Positions 62,421 to 64,000 of a stretch of DNA of 64,000 nucleotides are shown piece after piece. This stretch comes from Francisella uliginis (GTDB lineage: Bacteria; Pseudomonadota; Gammaproteobacteria; Francisellales; Francisellaceae), in assembly GCF_001895265.1 (NCBI RefSeq), contig NZ_CP016796.1:434001-498000 (forward strand), read 5' to 3'. A program made the translations under genes and the position numbers. Position 1 is the stretch's first letter. The number at the start of each line of letters is the position of its first letter. The notes below the pieces were generated by a model. That model was not told the origin of the DNA, did not search any database, and worked only from the letters and a program-made list of their open reading frames with translations.

Positions 62421-64000
62421 ATGTCTATAGCTACTAAAGAATCATCATCTATAAATATAGAAAAAGAATTAAGACAGTCATATCTTGATTATGCAATGAG
62501 TGTAATTGTTGGTAGAGCTCTGCCAGATGTTAGAGATGGTTTGAAGCCGGTGCATCGTCGTGTACTTTTTGCAATGAATGAGCTATCAAACTATTACAAT
62601 AGACCTTATAAAAAGTCTGCTAGGGTTGTCGGTGACGTTATAGGTAAATATCACCCACATGGTGATACAGCAGTTTATGATACTATCGTTAGAATGGCGC
62701 AACCATTTTCATTACGCTATACACTTGTTGATGGGCAAGGTAACTTTGGTTCTGTTGATGGAGATTCTCCAGCAGCAATGCGTTATACAGAGATTAGAAT
62801 GCAAAAGCTTACACATGAGCTTTTAATAGATATTGATAAAGAAACTGTAGATTTTTCTCCTAACTATGATAGTACAGAGCTAGTTCCTGATGTCTTGCCA
62901 ACTAGAGTACCAAATCTTTTGGTAAATGGGTCTTCAGGTATTGCTGTTGGTATGGCGACAAATATACCTCCTCACAATATGACAGAAGTTATAAATGGAA
63001 CTATTGCACTTATTGATAATGCACAACTTACAATAGAAGAGCTTATACAATATATTCCAGCACCAGATTTCCCAACAGGATCATACATAAATGGTACAGA
63101 TGGTATCTTGGAGGCTTATAAAACTGGGCGCGGTCGAGTAATTATGCGTGCGAAAGCTGACATTCATGAGGATGAAGCTTCAGGTAAGTCTCAAATAGTT
63201 ATTACAGAAATTCCATACCAAGTCAATAAAGCTAAGCTTGTTGAGAAAATAGCTGAATTAGTTAAAGAGAAAAAAATAACTGGAATTTCAGAGTTAAGAG
63301 ATGAGTCAGATAAGGATGGTATCAGAGTTGTTGTAGATCTTAAAAGAGATGAGTCTCCTGATGTTGTTCTAAATACGCTATATGCCCAGACTCAACTTCA
63401 ATGTAGTTTTGGTATTAATATGGTTGCTCTTAGTGACAATAGACCTAAGCTTTTAAACCTTAAAGAGATTTTAGAGCAGTTTATTAAGCATAGAAAAGAA
63501 GTTGTAACTAGAAGAACTATTTTTGAACTGAGAAAATCAAAAGAAAGAGCTCATATTTTAGAAGGTCTATTGCTTTCTTTAGCAAATATAGATGAGATGA
63601 TTGAGCTTATTAAAGCATCACCATCGCCAGCAGATGCTAAAGAATCAATGCTAGCTAGATCATGGAATGGTACTTTAGTAAAAAGTATGCTTGAAGGTGT
63701 TGATGTTAAAATGTATCGCAAAGAAACTTTAGCGTCACATTACGGTATTCAAACAGATGCTTCATATAATTTAACTCAAGAGCAAGCTGAGGCTATATTA
63801 GCTTTAAGGCTACACAGATTAACTGGTCTTGAGCAAGATAAAATTACAAATGAATTTAAAGAACTTATTGAAAGAATTAAATATTTGATTGGTATTTTAA
63901 GTGATACTAATGAACTAATTCGTGTAGTTAAAGAAGAACTTGTTGAGATTAGAGATAATTATGGCGATGAAAGAAAATCAGAGATAATTACTTCTAGGCT
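62421..64000 (+). CDS. gyrA: DNA gyrase subunit A (3' end outside window)
   Basis: Type IIA topoisomerase subunit. The first 526 codons are present and open to the window end. It begins [20 protein letters not shown], then [23 protein letters not shown]. The quinolone region [15 protein letters not shown] has Thr at the Escherichia coli Ser83 position and Asp at the 87 position. The catalytic Tyr lies in [10 protein letters not shown]. The remainder, with the C-terminal DNA-wrapping domain, lies beyond base 64000. It has a GCGGTAAGT site before the ATG. Confidence 0.97.
   Translation, partial: MSIATKESSSINIEKELRQSYLDYAMSVIVGRALPDVRDGLKPVHRRVLFAMNELSNYYNRPYKKSARVVGDVIGKYHPHGDTAVYDTIVRMAQPFSLRYTLVDGQGNFGSVDGDSPAAMRYTEIRMQKLTHELLIDIDKETVDFSPNYDSTELVPDVLPTRVPNLLVNGSSGIAVGMATNIPPHNMTEVINGTIALIDNAQLTIEELIQYIPAPDFPTGSYINGTDGILEAYKTGRGRVIMRAKADIHEDEASGKSQIVITEIPYQVNKAKLVEKIAELVKEKKITGISELRDESDKDGIRVVVDLKRDESPDVVLNTLYAQTQLQCSFGINMVALSDNRPKLLNLKEILEQFIKHRKEVVTRRTIFELRKSKERAHILEGLLLSLANIDEMIELIKASPSPADAKESMLARSWNGTLVKSMLEGVDVKMYRKETLASHYGIQTDASYNLTQEQAEAILALRLHRLTGLEQDKITNEFKELIERIKYLIGILSDTNELIRVVKEELVEIRDNYGDERKSEIITSR

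Noticed and set aside
62421-64000. Quinolone resistance change in GyrA (Thr at the Ser83 position)
   Set aside because: Thr at this place is common in wild-type gyrases of other bacteria, so it is no evidence of acquired resistance.

Overview
The window is AT-rich (about one third G+C by eye), gene-dense bacterial chromosome. Gene content and order point to Francisella: three tandem type IV pilins next to a lipid A phosphatase and folD, a purM-purCD-purN-purE-purK run with PurC fused to PurD, Tul4-type lipoproteins LpnA and LpnB, the pilin oligosaccharyltransferase PglA, and a Francisella-specific FupA/B outer-membrane protein. A c-di-GMP/exopolysaccharide cluster at 40-48 kb, which I recall as typical of F. 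novicida-like lineages and missing from highly virulent F. tularensis, suggests a novicida/hispaniensis-like or related lineage. This placement is inference from memory, not from a search.

Layout. 1-5.3 kb: recN (5' end cut by the window edge), three pilins on the minus strand, lpxE, folD. 5.3-13.3 kb: de novo purine synthesis genes interrupted by two small GIY-YIG nuclease genes and several two-hairpin palindromic repeats; then a frameshifted SDR gene, yraN and oligopeptidase A. 15.3-19.2 kb: an Mth938-domain protein, three lipoproteins plus a decayed fourth, and pglA. 19.2-32.9 kb: a MITE-like repeat, topA, parA-parB, a glutamine amidotransferase, an SGNH hydrolase, rlmE, a lipoprotein, ileS-lspA, ribF, maeA. 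33-39.4 kb: fup-type outer-membrane protein, der-murA-murB, a secreted unknown. 39.4-48.4 kb: methyltransferase and the c-di-GMP cluster. 48.4-64 kb: comF, a 42-residue secreted peptide, hinT, ubiB-ubiJ-ubiE, glk, membrane proteins, YciO, DUF523, YigZ, an MFS transporter, a secreted unknown, metG, tRNA-Ser and tRNA-Val, a secreted helical protein, ung and the start of gyrA.

The most interesting block is 40.2-48.4 kb. A PAS-PAS-GGDEF-EAL protein and a membrane GGDEF cyclase (both minus strand) face a plus-strand set: a protein with six CxxC pairs and a degenerate GGDEF domain that keeps an RxxD inhibitory site, a processive GT2 synthase, an HlyD-like membrane fusion protein and a PAS fragment. 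It reads as a c-di-GMP-controlled exopolysaccharide machine with a PelD-like receptor, but the synthase carries two single-base frameshifts and the PAS gene is cut short, so the pathway looks recently broken or contains assembly errors. The second theme is repeats: at least eight copies of a roughly 70-bp two-hairpin element with GTCAT...ATGAC ends. Several flank the two GIY-YIG genes and two sit inside MITE-like elements with terminal inverted repeats.
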